Assembly (NCBI RefSeq): GCF_900101025.1
Contig: NZ_FMUH01000006.1
Span: forward strand, 62,001 to 126,000
DNA from: Klenkia marina
GTDB lineage: Bacteria; Actinomycetota; Actinomycetes; Mycobacteriales; Geodermatophilaceae
Direction of reading: 5' to 3'
Length of the DNA: 64,000 nucleotides
Below the pieces are notes generated by a model. The model was not told where the DNA came from, did not search any database, and was given only the letters and a program-made list of their open reading frames with translations. Shown here in pieces: positions 24,011-34,200 of the stretch (positions are counted from its first letter, which is position 1; each line of letters begins with the position of its first letter). Both the position numbers and the translations under genes were made by a program.

Positions 24011-25518
24011 CAGCGCGCCTCCTGCATCTCGGTCCACGGGGTCTGCTCCCGCAGCGTCGGCTTGAGCACCTTGCCGCCGGGGTTGCGCGGCAGCGGGTCG
24101 TCGCGCACGGCGACGAACTGGGGCACCTTGAAGTCCGCCAGCAGGGTGGCTGCGAACGCGCGGAGCTCGGCGGGCACGACCGTGGTGCCGGGCCGGGGGA
24201 CGACGACGGCGCCCACCTTCTCGCCCATCACCGGGTCGGGGACGCCGAGCACCGCGACCTCGCCCACGGCCGGGTGCGCGGCCAGCGCGTTCTCGACCTC
24301 CACGCAGTACACGTTCTCGCCGCCGCGGTTGATCATGTCCTTCTTGCGGTCGACGACGTACACGCGGCCCTCGTCGTCGATCCGGGCCAGGTCGCCGCTG
24401 TGCAGCCAGCCGCCGGCGAAGGCCTCGGCGGTCTGCTCCGGCTTGCCCCAGTACCCGGCCACCACGTGCGGGCCCCGGATCAGCAGCTCACCGACACCGC
24501 TGGTCGGGTCGACGTCGTCCAGCCGGACGTCGACCACGGGTGCTGGGTAGCCGACCGAGTCGGCGTGCTCGGCGGCGTCCTCGTGCGGCAGGTACGTCGA
24601 CACCGACGACGTCTCGCTCAGCCCGAACCCGTTGCCCACCCGCGCCGTCGGGAACGCCCGCTGGATCCGGTGCACCAGGTCCGGGGCGATCGGTGCGCCC
24701 CCGTAGGACAGCGAGCGCACCGAGGAGGTGTCGGTGCAGGCGAAGGCCGGGCTCTGCAGGGCCAGCCAGTAGATGGTCGGCACGGTGGTGAGCACCGAGA
24801 TGCGTTCGGTCTCGACGGCGGTGAGGAACGCCCCGACCTCGAAGACCGGCATGACCACCGATGTGCCGGCGATCGCGGTGAGCACCAGCAGCTGGGAGTT
24901 GCAGCCGGTGACGTGGAACAGCGGCACCGAGATCAGCGTCGACAGGTGCTCGTCGCGGTCCAGCGACAGGCAGCGCAGGCAGGTCTCCACGTTGGACAGG
25001 AAGTTCTCGTGGGTGGTCATCGCACCCTTCGGGAACCCCGTCGTCCCGGACGTGTAGAAGATGCCGGCGACGTCGGTGTGCGCCTGGTCGATGACCGTCA
25101 GGGGCTCCCCGTCGGGCAGCGCGGCGTCGGGCTCGACGACGTACCGGGCGCCGGAGTCCCCGACCACGTAGTCGACCTCGGGCTGGGCGAACCGGGTGTT
25201 GACCGGCACGACGACGCCGCCGGCCAGCAGCGTGCCCCAGAAGGCGAGCACCCAGTCGAGGCCGTTGCCCTTGCGGATCGCCACCCGGTCACCGGGCTGG
25301 ACCCCGGCCGCGCGCAGCCCACCGGCCACCCGGGCGGAGCGGTCCCACAGGTCGCGGTAGGACACCCGCTCGCCGCCCAGCTCGACGACCGCGGTGCGCT
25401 CGGGGTGCGCCTCGACCGCCTGCCGCAGCATGTGCAGCAGGTTCTGCGGCAGCCCGGTGTAGCGACGGATCCCGTCGGCGCCGACCTCGGTGCCGCTGGT
25501 GTCGAACGGGTTGCCCAT
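24010..25518 (-). CDS. Class I adenylate-forming acyl-CoA synthetase
   Basis: 502 residues, ANL superfamily. It activates a carboxylic acid to acyl-AMP and then acyl-CoA. The phosphate-binding loop is YTSGTTGFPKGAM (near residue 155), the adenine site GNGFGLSETSS (~295), the hinge region GWLHSGDLARID and DRKKDMINRGGENVYCVEVE (~370-400), and the catalytic Lys is in PGGKVLKPTLRE near the C-terminus. The protein is slightly short for long-chain ligases and could act on short, aromatic or branched acids. It starts an operon with the (broken) phosphotriesterase gene, suggesting lactone or ester catabolism in which a released hydroxy acid is converted to a CoA ester. The substrate is inferred only. 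Confidence 0.9.
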   Translation of the reverse strand: MGNPFDTSGTEVGADGIRRYTGLPQNLLHMLRQAVEAHPERTAVVELGGERVSYRDLWDRSARVAGGLRAAGVQPGDRVAIRKGNGLDWVLAFWGTLLAGGVVVPVNTRFAQPEVDYVVGDSGARYVVEPDAALPDGEPLTVIDQAHTDVAGIFYTSGTTGFPKGAMTTHENFLSNVETCLRCLSLDRDEHLSTLISVPLFHVTGCNSQLLVLTAIAGTSVVMPVFEVGAFLTAVETERISVLTTVPTIYWLALQSPAFACTDTSSVRSLSYGGAPIAPDLVHRIQRAFPTARVGNGFGLSETSSVSTYLPHEDAAEHADSVGYPAPVVDVRLDDVDPTSGVGELLIRGPHVVAGYWGKPEQTAEAFAGGWLHSGDLARIDDEGRVYVVDRKKDMINRGGENVYCVEVENALAAHPAVGEVAVLGVPDPVMGEKVGAVVVPRPGTTVVPAELRAFAATLLADFKVPQFVAVRDDPLPRNPGGKVLKPTLREQTPWTEMQEAR

Positions 25519-25650
25519 GCGCGTGTCTCCCGACGACGACGGTGTCCCGGAGGTGCTCGGCCGGAGTCTGTCGGCTGCGCGGGGGGCTGTCCAGGGTCAG
25601 GCCGGGCACCCGCGCCCCCGACCGGGAAGGCACGGGGCGACCGCCGGGTT

Positions 25651-26682
25651 GTGCGGCTCGTGCCCACCGCTGACCAGCCCCTGCAGAAGCTCGGCTTCCT
25701 CACCATCGGCGTCTTCGACGGCGCCGACCCGCGCCCGGGGATGGAGGCGCTGCTGACCCAGATCCAGCTGGGGGAGGAGCTGGGCTTCGACTCCGCGTGG
25801 CTGCGGCACCGGCACCTGCAGTTCGGCGTCTCCTCACCCGTCGCCGTCATGGCCGCGGCGTCCCAGCGCACGAGCCGCATCGAGCTGGGGACGGCGGTGA
25901 CCCCGCTCGGCTGGGAGAACCCGCTGCGGCTGGCCGAGGACCTCGCCACGGTCGACCTGCTCAGCGGCGGGCGGATCAACCCGGGCATCAGCGTCGGTCC
26001 ACCCATGCGGTGGGACGACGTGAAGGGCGTGCTCTACCCCGACACCGCCGACGTCGAGGACTTCGGCTACGAGCGGGTCACCCGCTTCCTGCGCATGGTG
26101 GGCGGCGAGGCGGTGGCCACCGCGGGCACGCAGGGCATCGAGGTGTTCTCCGACCGCGTCCAGCCGCACAGCCCGGGGCTGCGCTCGCGGGTCTGGTACG
26201 GCGCGGGCAGCCTGCGCTCGGCCACCTGGGCCGCCGAGCAGGGCCTGAACCTGCTCACCTCCAGCGTCGTCACCGGCGCCGCGGGCACCGACTTCGCCGC
26301 CGTCCAGGGCGAGCAGATCACCGCCTACCTCGACCGCAACCCCGGCGGCCGGGTGTCCCAGGGCCTCGTCGTCGTCCCGACCGACAGCGCGACGCCCGCG
26401 CAGCGGGAGAAGTACGAGGCCTACGCCGCCGCCCGGCTGCCGCGCACCCGCGAGCCGCAGGGCCCGGGCAAGCTGCTCTTCGCCCCCGACCTCGTCGGCA
26501 CGTCGGATCAGATCGCCGAGCAGCTGCACGCCCACGCCGGCTTCCGGCAGGTCACCGAGGTGGCGTTCGCGCTGCCGTTCAGCTTCGAGCACGAGGACTA
26601 CGTGCAGATCCTCACCGACATGGCCACCCGGTTGGGCCCGGCGCTGGGCTGGACCCCGGGCGCAGGCACAGCGACGCCTTAA
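25651..26682 (+). CDS. LLM-class flavin/F420-dependent oxidoreductase
   Basis: About 343 residues with the luciferase-like (beta/alpha)8 barrel. Markers are EELGFDSAWLRHRHLQFGVSSP, RIELGTAVTPLGWENPLRLAEDLATVD and LSGGRINPGISVG, the usual flavin-binding pattern, then VWYGAGSLRSATWAA further on. Actinobacterial members use FMN or coenzyme F420; the sequence does not decide between them. Two nearby GTG starts (25651 and 25660) are possible and neither has a strong ribosome site. The gene is divergent from the acyl-CoA synthetase gene (132 bp) and may belong to the same catabolic theme. Confidence 0.85.
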   Translation: MRLVPTADQPLQKLGFLTIGVFDGADPRPGMEALLTQIQLGEELGFDSAWLRHRHLQFGVSSPVAVMAAASQRTSRIELGTAVTPLGWENPLRLAEDLATVDLLSGGRINPGISVGPPMRWDDVKGVLYPDTADVEDFGYERVTRFLRMVGGEAVATAGTQGIEVFSDRVQPHSPGLRSRVWYGAGSLRSATWAAEQGLNLLTSSVVTGAAGTDFAAVQGEQITAYLDRNPGGRVSQGLVVVPTDSATPAQREKYEAYAAARLPRTREPQGPGKLLFAPDLVGTSDQIAEQLHAHAGFRQVTEVAFALPFSFEHEDYVQILTDMATRLGPALGWTPGAGTATP

Positions 26683-26718
26683 CCTGGCCTTGAGCCCGGC
26701 GACCGGAGAGTGACCCGC

Positions 26719-27339
26719 ATGCGAACCACACCTCTCCTCGCCACCGCCTGGGCCGGCGCCGCCACCGTCGCGGTCGGTCTCGGCTTCTTCGCCGTCGGGC
26801 TGCTCGACGCCGACCCGGTGCCGGCCTCGGCCGCCACCTCCGTCAGCCCGGCGGCGGTCACCCCGTCGTCGTCGCCGCCGGCATCGCCGGCCCCCGGCTC
26901 CACCGCCCCCGAGGTGTCGCCGGCGGCCCCGCTCACCGGGCAGCAGGTCACCGCTGGCGGCACCGTCTACGGCTCGTGCGTCGACGGCGTCCTCCAGCTC
27001 GGCAGCGCCCCGGCCGCGGGGTGGGAGGTCGACGACTCGTCCGGCGCGACCGCCGTCGAGCTGAAGGCCGGTGACCGGCGCATCCACGTCACCGCCACCT
27101 GCGGCCCGACCGGCCCCGTCTTCACCGTCGCCGAGGGCGGCGATGACTCCGGCGGCGGCGGCGACGACCGCCCGGCCGTCACCCCGGCCCCGTCCGCGCC
27201 GGCCGCCTCGCCGTCGCCGTCCGCCTCGCCGTCCCCGACCGCCGACGACCACGGCGGTTCCGGGGGGCACGGGTCCGACGACGACGGCGGCGACGACTCG
27301 GGCGGCCATGGCTCCGATGGCCACGGCTCCGACGACTGA
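26719..27339 (+). CDS. Secreted or membrane-anchored Ser/Pro-rich protein
   Basis: 206 residues. An N-terminal hydrophobic segment (residues ~8-30) is either a signal peptide or an anchor. A Ser/Pro/Ala linker (~35-75) is followed by a compact domain (~78-140) with GGTVYGSCVDGVLQLGSAP and TATCGPTGPVFTVAEG, holding one Cys pair. A second Pro/Ser linker and an Asp/His/Gly-rich tail (GGHGSDDDGGDDSGGHGSDG) end the protein. The ATG has a GGAGAG site 9 bases upstream; a GTG 9 bp earlier would place that site inside the gene. It is 15 bp from the response regulator gene and is probably co-transcribed, perhaps as a sensor-associated factor. The family is unrecognised. Confidence 0.72.
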   Translation: MRTTPLLATAWAGAATVAVGLGFFAVGLLDADPVPASAATSVSPAAVTPSSSPPASPAPGSTAPEVSPAAPLTGQQVTAGGTVYGSCVDGVLQLGSAPAAGWEVDDSSGATAVELKAGDRRIHVTATCGPTGPVFTVAEGGDDSGGGGDDRPAVTPAPSAPAASPSPSASPSPTADDHGGSGGHGSDDDGGDDSGGHGSDGHGSDD

Positions 27340-27354
27340 GCGCCTGAGCACCCG

Positions 27355-28038
27355 GTGGCCTCCCTGCTCCTCGTCGAGGACGACGAACGCATCCGCGGCG
27401 CGGTGATCCGTGCCCTGCGCGACCGCGGGCACGTCGTGGAGTCCACCGGCACCGCGCTGGCCGGCCTGCAGCAGGTGCTCGACCGGCGACCGGACCTGGT
27501 GCTGCTCGACCTCGGCCTGCCCGACCTCGACGGGGTCGAGCTGCTGCGCATGCTGCGGGCGGTGTCGGCCGTGCCGGTCATCGTCACGACCGCCCGCGAC
27601 GACGACGGCAGCATCGTGCGGGCCCTGGACGCCGGCGCCGACGACTACGTGGTCAAGCCCTTCCAGGCCGGTCAGCTCGACGCCCGCATCCGCGCCGTGC
27701 TGCGCCGGGCCGGCGGCCCCGACGGCGACGTCGCACCGATCGTCGTCGGCGACCTGGTGGTCGACGTCCGCACGCACCGGGTGACCCTGGCCGGGGCCGA
27801 GGTGCCGCTGAGCCCGAAGGAGTTCGAGCTGCTGGCCCACCTCGCCGCCCGGGCCGGCACGGTGGTGAGCAAGCGCGAGCTGCTCGCCGAGGTCTGGCAG
27901 CTGCCCTACGGCGGGTCGGACAAGACCGTCGACGTCCACCTCTCGTGGCTGCGCCGCAAGCTCGGCGAGAGCGCGGGGGAGCCGCGGCTGCTGCACACGG
28001 TGCGCGGGGTCGGCGTCCGGCTGGCCGGGCCGGCGTGA
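27355..28038 (+). CDS. OmpR-family response regulator
   Basis: 227 residues. The receiver domain (1-115) has the acidic pair in LLLVEDDERIR, the phospho-acceptor Asp in LVLLDLGLPDLDG (near residue 51), Thr in VIVTTARDDD and Lys in DDYVVKPFQ. The winged-helix DNA-binding domain (~130-227) shows LSPKEFELLAHLA, VVSKRELLAEVW and TVDVHLSWLRRKLGE. Its stop overlaps the GTG of the histidine kinase gene (GTGA), so the two form a classical pair. The upstream secreted-protein gene is probably part of the same operon. Target genes are not evident. Confidence 0.93.
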   Translation: MASLLLVEDDERIRGAVIRALRDRGHVVESTGTALAGLQQVLDRRPDLVLLDLGLPDLDGVELLRMLRAVSAVPVIVTTARDDDGSIVRALDAGADDYVVKPFQAGQLDARIRAVLRRAGGPDGDVAPIVVGDLVVDVRTHRVTLAGAEVPLSPKEFELLAHLAARAGTVVSKRELLAEVWQLPYGGSDKTVDVHLSWLRRKLGESAGEPRLLHTVRGVGVRLAGPA

Positions 28039-29294
28039 GGCGGCGGATCACCCTGCTGGTCGCGGCCACCACCTCGGTCGTGCTGCTGGCCTTCCTGCTC
28101 CCGGCCGCCGCCCTGGTGTCGCGGGTGGCCGAGGCCCGGGCCCTGGACGCCGCCCGCCAGCAGGTGCAGACCCTGCTGCCCGTCGTGGCGCTCGCCCCGG
28201 GGGCCGACGGCGTCCGCACGGCGGTCGACGCCGGGCTGGCCGCCGGCCGGCAGGTCGCCGTCGTCTGGCCCGACGGCACGGTCGTCGGCGACCCGGGCGC
28301 GGTGCTGCCGAGCGCCGTCCCGACCACCGCCACGACCGTCGACGTCGCCGGGGGCACCGTCGTGGCCCAACCGGTGGCCCGCGACGGCGGGACCGCGGTG
28401 GTCACGGTGCGGGTGCCCGACGAGGTCGCGCGGTCGGGGGTGCTGCGCACGTGGCTGGTGCTCGGCGGGCTGGGCCTCGTGCTGTTCACCCTCGCGCTGC
28501 TGGTCGCCGACCGGCTGGCCCGCACCCTCACCCGGCCGGTCTCCGAGCTGGCCGCCACCGCCGACCGGCTCGGGCACGGCGAGCTCACCGCCCGGGTCGA
28601 GCCCGCCGGGCCCGCCGACATCCGGGCGGTGGGGACGGCGGTGAACCGGCTGGCCGGGCGGATCGGCGAGCTGCTGGCCGCCGAGCGCGAGAACGCCGCC
28701 GACCTCGCCCACCGGCTCCGCACCCCGCTGACCGCGCTGCGCTTGGACGTCGACGCGCTGCCCACCGGGTCGGCCCGGGACCGGCTGGTCGACGACGTCG
28801 ACGAGCTGTCCCGCACCGTCGACGCCGTCATCGCCGACGCCCGCCGCCCGGTGCGCGAGGGCCTGCAGGCCGAGAGCGACGCCGCCGCGGTGGTGGCCGA
28901 CCGGGTGGGGTTCTGGGCCGTGCTGGCCGAGGACGAGGGCCGCGCCCTGGACGTCGACCTCGTGCCGGGACCCCTGCCGGTGCGGGTGCCCGCGGCCGAC
29001 CTGGGTGCGGTGGTCGATGCGCTGCTGGGCAACGTCTTCGCGCACACCCCGGCCGGCACGCCGTTCGCCGTCGCCGTGCGCTCCCGGCCGGGCGGGGGCG
29101 CGGTGGTCACCGTGGCCGACCGGGGCCCCGGGACGGCGGCCACCGCCGCGGTACGGCGCGGGGTGTCGGGGCGGGGGTCCACCGGGCTCGGGCTGGACAT
29201 CGCCCGCCGGGCCGCCGAGGCATCCGGCGGGTCGGCCACCGTGCACGGCGACGACGGGACGACGGTCGTGCTCGAGCTGGGTCCGCCGACCTGA
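28035..29294 (+). CDS. Sensor histidine kinase
   Basis: 419 residues. Two membrane helices (~5-25 and ~138-160) bracket an extracytoplasmic sensor region of about 110 residues. A HAMP domain (~160-213) with RPVSELAATADRLGHGEL precedes the dimerisation helix with the phospho-acceptor His in DLAHRLRTPLTALRLD (near 225). The ATPase domain has an N-box DALLGNVFAHTPAGT, a G1-box ADRGPG and GRGSTGLGLDIARRAAEASGG. The N-box His replaces the more usual pattern but the fold markers are complete. It is translationally coupled to the response regulator. The signal is unknown. Confidence 0.92.
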   Translation: MRRRITLLVAATTSVVLLAFLLPAAALVSRVAEARALDAARQQVQTLLPVVALAPGADGVRTAVDAGLAAGRQVAVVWPDGTVVGDPGAVLPSAVPTTATTVDVAGGTVVAQPVARDGGTAVVTVRVPDEVARSGVLRTWLVLGGLGLVLFTLALLVADRLARTLTRPVSELAATADRLGHGELTARVEPAGPADIRAVGTAVNRLAGRIGELLAAERENAADLAHRLRTPLTALRLDVDALPTGSARDRLVDDVDELSRTVDAVIADARRPVREGLQAESDAAAVVADRVGFWAVLAEDEGRALDVDLVPGPLPVRVPAADLGAVVDALLGNVFAHTPAGTPFAVAVRSRPGGGAVVTVADRGPGTAATAAVRRGVSGRGSTGLGLDIARRAAEASGGSATVHGDDGTTVVLELGPPT

Positions 29295-29317
29295 CCGGCG
29301 CGGTCCAGGATGGGGCC

Positions 29318-29767
29318 GTGCCACGCCTCAGCTCCGGGATCCTGCTGTACCGCCGCGACCCCGAGCTGCAGGTGCTGCTGGGCCACATGGGCGGGCCGTT
29401 CTGGGCGCGCAAGGACGAGCACGCCTGGTCGATCCCCAAGGGCGAGCACGACCAGGACGAGGACGCCGAGGCCGCCGCGCGCCGGGAGTTCGCCGAGGAG
29501 ACCGGTCACCCCGCCCCCGCCGACCTGCTCCCGCTGGGCGTGGTGCGGGGGTCGAAGGTGCTCACGGTGTGGGCCGCGGAGGGCGACCTCGACCCGGACG
29601 CCGTCGTCAGCAACACCTTCGAGCTCGAGTGGCCGCCGCGCTCGGGGCGCGTGCAGGAGTTCCCCGAGATCGACCGCGCCGCCTGGCTCGACCTCGACAC
29701 CGCCCGCACCAAGCTGGTGAAGGGTCAGCTGCCCTTCCTGGACCGGCTGGTCACGGCGCTGGCGTGA
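29318..29767 (+). CDS. Nudix hydrolase
   Basis: 149 residues. The Nudix box is exact: Gly of KGEHDQDED, then Glu, AAARREFAEETGH, giving G-x5-E-x7-REx2EExG. The protein begins VPRLSSGILLYRRDPELQVLLGHMGG, typical of the small NTP pyrophosphohydrolase group that cleaves oxidised nucleotides or dinucleoside polyphosphates. It ends with a long helix carrying KGQLPFLDRLVTALA. The gene follows the histidine kinase by 23 bp and may ride on the same transcript. Specificity cannot be read from the sequence. Confidence 0.9.
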   Translation: MPRLSSGILLYRRDPELQVLLGHMGGPFWARKDEHAWSIPKGEHDQDEDAEAAARREFAEETGHPAPADLLPLGVVRGSKVLTVWAAEGDLDPDAVVSNTFELEWPPRSGRVQEFPEIDRAAWLDLDTARTKLVKGQLPFLDRLVTALA

Positions 29768-29829
29768 CCCGGGGCGCGGCCGCTCGTTGATGTGAGCGAC
29801 AGTCACAGTCACGACACCGGAGTCGCCTG

Positions 29830-31077
29830 ATGCCCCGTCGCCTCGCCGTCGGCCTGCTCGCCGCCGGATCCCTCCTCCTGGGCGCCGCCCCGGCGTCGGC
29901 CGCCCCCGCGACGTCCGCCCCGACCGTGCCGGACCTGACACCGGCCACCGTCGTCCCGGCCCCCGCCACGGCCACCGACCCGTTCTACGACGCCCCGCCG
30001 GCCACCGGCGCGCCCGGCACCGTGCTGCGCACCCGGCCGGCCGCCGTCCCGCTCGCCGGGGTGCTGCCGTTCACCGCGCAGACGGTGCTCTACACCTCGA
30101 CCTCGGCCACCGGTGCGCCGCAGGTCGTCTCCGGCACGGTGTTCACCCCGACGCTGTCCTCGCGGGCGGGCACGGTGCTCACGATCGCGCCGGGCACGCA
30201 GGGCCTCGGGCCGCAGTGCGCACCCAGCAAGCAGTTCGTGGCCGGCACCGAGTACGAGCTCGGCGCGGTCGCCGCCGGCCTGGCCCAGGGCTGGACGGTC
30301 GCGGTCACCGACTACGACGGCTACCTGAACGGCGGATCGCCGACCTACACCACCGGGCCGTCGATGGCGCACGCCGTCCTCGACCTCGCCCGGGCCGCGT
30401 CGGCGGTGCCCGGCGCGCGCAGCACCGACGCGTCCCCGGTCCTGCTGCAGGGCTACTCGCAGGGCGGGGGCGGCGCGGCCTGGGCCGCGTCGCTGGCGCC
30501 GTCCTACGCACCGGACGTGCGCGTCACCGGTGCGGCCGTCGGCGGTGTGCCCGCCGACCTGGGCGCGCTGGCGCAGACCCTCGACGGCGGCCCGGCCGCC
30601 TACTTCGGCCTGCTCGGCGTCATCGGCCTCGACGCCGCCTACCCCGACGCCGTCCGGCTCGAGGACCGGTTGAACGAGCGCGGCCGCGCGGTCGTCGCGC
30701 AGCTGCGCAGCGAGTGCGTCGGCGGACCGGGCACGCTGGCCGCGGCGTTCACCTCGGTCGCGGACTACACGGCCGACGGCAGCACGCTCGACGAACTGCT
30801 CGCCGAGCCCGCGATCGCCGCGGTCGTCGCCGAGAACGACCTCGCCGCGCGGCCGGTGCCCACGGTGCCGATCTACCAGTCGCACGCGGTCGCCGACGAG
30901 ATCGTGGCCCTGGGCCAGGCGCAGGACCTGCACGCCGTCTGGTGCTCGGCCGGGGCGACGACGCGCCTGGACCTGCTGCCCGCCGAGCACGTCACCGGTC
31001 TGCCGCAGAGCCTGCCGCTCTTCGCCGCCTGGCTGGGAGCGGTCTCCCGCGGCCTGCCGGTGATCCCCGCCTGCTGA
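29830..31077 (+). CDS. Secreted lipase (LIP family)
   Basis: 415 residues with a clear Sec signal peptide (MPRRLAVGLLAAGSLLLGAA, cleavage after ASA near residue 25) and a Pro/Thr-rich leader. The alpha/beta-hydrolase core resembles fungal-type secretory lipases that are also common in actinobacteria. The nucleophile Ser is in LLQGYSQGGGG (near residue 209), an Asp candidate is in HAVADEIV and the His is in PAEHVTGLP near the C-terminus. Four cysteines are placed to form disulfides. It likely hydrolyses extracellular lipids or esters. A strong hairpin lies just after its stop codon. Confidence 0.87.
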   Translation: MPRRLAVGLLAAGSLLLGAAPASAAPATSAPTVPDLTPATVVPAPATATDPFYDAPPATGAPGTVLRTRPAAVPLAGVLPFTAQTVLYTSTSATGAPQVVSGTVFTPTLSSRAGTVLTIAPGTQGLGPQCAPSKQFVAGTEYELGAVAAGLAQGWTVAVTDYDGYLNGGSPTYTTGPSMAHAVLDLARAASAVPGARSTDASPVLLQGYSQGGGGAAWAASLAPSYAPDVRVTGAAVGGVPADLGALAQTLDGGPAAYFGLLGVIGLDAAYPDAVRLEDRLNERGRAVVAQLRSECVGGPGTLAAAFTSVADYTADGSTLDELLAEPAIAAVVAENDLAARPVPTVPIYQSHAVADEIVALGQAQDLHAVWCSAGATTRLDLLPAEHVTGLPQSLPLFAAWLGAVSRGLPVIPAC

Positions 31078-31083
31078 ACCCGA

Positions 31084-31125
31084 CCCCGTGTCGACATGAC
31101 GACACAGCGTCATGTCGACACGGGG
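31084..31125 (+). terminator. Hairpin after the lipase gene
   Basis: A perfect 18-bp inverted repeat (31084-31101 with 31108-31125, starting CCCCGTGTCGACATG) and a 6-base loop, 7 bases after the lipase stop. No T-tract follows. It separates the lipase from the IPT-repeat protein gene. The remaining ~165 bases before that gene hold no coding frame I can support. Confidence 0.78.
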
Positions 31126-31293
31126 CGATCCACCCCGGTGGGTGGATCCGGTCCGGCCAGGGGTGGTCGAACCGGTGAACCGGACCCCTCCGTCACAGCT
31201 CGTCCCCAACCATCGCCGAATCCGTTCCGGAATTGATCCGGACGGTTCGAACCGGGGGCAGCGGGCTCCCGGACGGGGTCGAAGGGGTTCACC

Positions 31294-34200
31294 GTGCATC
31301 GTCGTTCCTGGTCACGCGCCGGCGTGGCCGCACTGGTCGGGGGAGTGGCCCTCCTCGGCCTCGCCCCACCCGCGTTCGCCGCCCCCGGCGACGCCGCCGC
31401 CACCGCGCTCAGCATCGACCTGGGCGTGGGGGCCGGCACCATCCCGGGCCTGGCCCTGAGCGCCGACGTCGACCTGGGCTTCGTCGACGCCCCACCGAGC
31501 GACTCGGCCACCGGCCTCGGCGTCGCAGCCGCCCTCGGCGGTGCCACCGGGGTCGGCGCGTCCAGCGGCACGGCCTCGACGACGGCGACCTCCAACGCCG
31601 TGGGCAGCGCGGCGACCTCGACCGTGCAGGGCCTCGACCTGAGCGTCCTCGGGGCGCGGATCTCGGCCACCACCCTGTCGGGCACCACCAGCTGCCCGGT
31701 GGGCAGCGCCCCCGTCGCCGACACCGAGGTGGTCGGCCTGCAGGTGTTCGGCCAGGGCGTCGGCGCCGCCGGCACCGCGACCGTCAGCACCGGCGTCCAG
31801 ATCACGCCGCTGCTGTCGGGCACGCTGACCGCCTCCGTGGTCACCGGCGCCGAGGGCGTCGTCGGGAGCACCGCCACCGCGACGGCGCTCCGCATCCAGC
31901 TGTCGCTGACGGCCACCGTCGCCGCGATCCCCGTGACGATCCAGCTCGGCGACGTCGTCGCCGGCCAGGCCACCTGCACCACCCCGACCGCCGTCGCCCC
32001 GACCGCCACCGGGCTCACCCCCGGCTCGGGCCCGGCCGCCGGCGGCACCCAGGTCACCGTCACCGGATCCGGATTCGTCGCCGGGGCCACCACGGTGACC
32101 ATCGGCGGGACGGTCGTCCCGGCCGCCGCCGTCACGGTGAACTCCCCGACCTCGCTGACGTTCACCACCCCGGCGGGCGCGGTGGGCGCCACCACCGTCA
32201 CCGTCGGCACCGCGGCCGGTACGTCGGGTCCGCTGCCCTTCCAGTACCTGGCCGCGCCGACCGCCACGGGCCTCAGCCCCACCTCCGGTCCGGTCGCTGG
32301 CGGCACCGCGGTCACCGTCCTCGGCACCGGCTTCGTGGCCGGGTCCACCTCGGTGACCATCGGGGGGGTGGTCGTCCCGGCCACCGCCGTCACGGTCAAC
32401 TCCCCGACGTCGCTGACCTTCAGCACCCCGGCCAACCCCGCGGGCCCGGCCAGCGTCACCGTGACCGCCCCCGGCGGCACCTCGGCGCCGCTCACCTTCC
32501 AGTACATCCCGCCCGTGCCCACCGCCACCGGCCTGACCCCCACGGCCGGTCCGACCGCCGGCGGCACGACGGTGACCCTCACCGGTTCCGGCTTCGTCGC
32601 CGGTGCCACGTCGGTGACCATCGGTGCGGTCGTCGTCCCGGCGGCGGGGGTCACGGTGACCTCGCCGACGACGCTGACCTTCGCCACTCCGCCGGCCGCG
32701 GCCGGCACCGTCGACGTCACGGCCACCACGGCCGGGGGGACGACGGCCCCGCAGCAGTTCACCTACGTTCCGGCCCCGGTCTCGGCCTCCCTCACCCCGA
32801 CCTCCGGTCCGACCGGCGGCGGCACGACGGTGACGCTGACCGGGTCCGGCTTCGTCGCCGGTGCCACGTCGGTGACCATCGGTGCGGTCGTCGTCCCGGC
32901 GGCGGGGGTCACGGTGACCTCGCCGACGACGCTGACCTTCGCCACCCCGCCGGCCGCGGCCGGGACCGTCGACGTCACGGCCGCCACGGCGGGGGGGACG
33001 ACGGCGCCGCTGCAGTACACCTACGTGCCCGCCCCGGTCGCGACGTCGTTGGACCCCACCGCCGGTCCGACCGCCGGCGGGACGCCGGTGACGGTGACCG
33101 GTGACGGGTTCGTCCCCGGCACCACGGTGACCGTGGACGGCACCGCCGTCCCGGCAGCCGACGTCGTGGTCGTCTCGGCGACGGAGCTGACCTTCGTGAC
33201 CCCGCCGGGTGCGGCCGGTGTCGCGGACGTCGTCGTGTCCACCCCCGGTGGCGTCACCCCGGCGCTGCCGTTCGAGTACGTGGCCGCCCCGGCTGCCACC
33301 TCGCTGACCCCGACCGACGGCCCCACCGCGGGCGGGACGACGGTGACGGTGACCGGTACCGGCTTCGTCGCCGGCGTCACGACCGTGACCGTCGACGGGG
33401 CTCCGGCCACCGCGGTGACGGTGACGTCCCCGACCTCGCTGACGTTCGCGACGCCTCCGGGCGTCGCGGGTCCGGCCGACGTCGTGGTGACCACGGCGGG
33501 TGGGGCGACCGCCCCGCTGGTGTTCACCTACGTAGCGGCTCCGGTCGCTGCGTTGCTGACCCCGTCGTCGGGTCCCACGGCTGGTGGGACGTCGGTGTCG
33601 GTGACCGGTGACGCGTTCGTCGACGGCGGCACCGCGGTGACCGTCGGCGGCGTGCCCGCGACCGGGGTGTCGGTGACCTCGCCGACCACGCTGACCTTCG
33701 TGACGCCCCCGGGTGCCGCTGGTCCGGTGGACGTCGTGGTGACCACGGCCGGCGGCGCCACCGCTCCGCTGCCGTACACCTACGTGGCGGCTCCGGTGGC
33801 GACGTCGCTGACGCCGACCGAGGGCCCGACCGCCGGTGGGACGTCGGTGACGGTGACCGGTGACGGGTTCGTCGACGGGGCCACCGCGGTGACCGTCGGC
33901 GGTGTCCTGGTGCCGGTCGCCGACGTGACCGTGGTGTCCCCGACCGAGCTGGTCATCGTGACGCCTCCGGGTGTCGCGGGTGCGGCCGATGTCGTGGTGA
34001 CGACGGCGGGTGGGTCGACCGCTCCGTTGGTGTTCACCTACGTGGCGGCTCCGGTGACGACGTCGCTGACGCCCACCGAGGGGCCGACCGCCGGTGGGAC
34101 GACAGTGGCGGTGGTCGGTGACGGGTTCGTCGACGGCGGCACCTCGGTGACCGTCGACGGTGTGCCGGCGACCACGGTGACGGTGGTCTCCCCGACGGAG

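Noticed and set aside
26679-27996. Minus-strand frames opposite the secreted protein and response regulator genes
   Set aside because: No recognisable domain and wrong codon bias; the plus-strand pair is clear.
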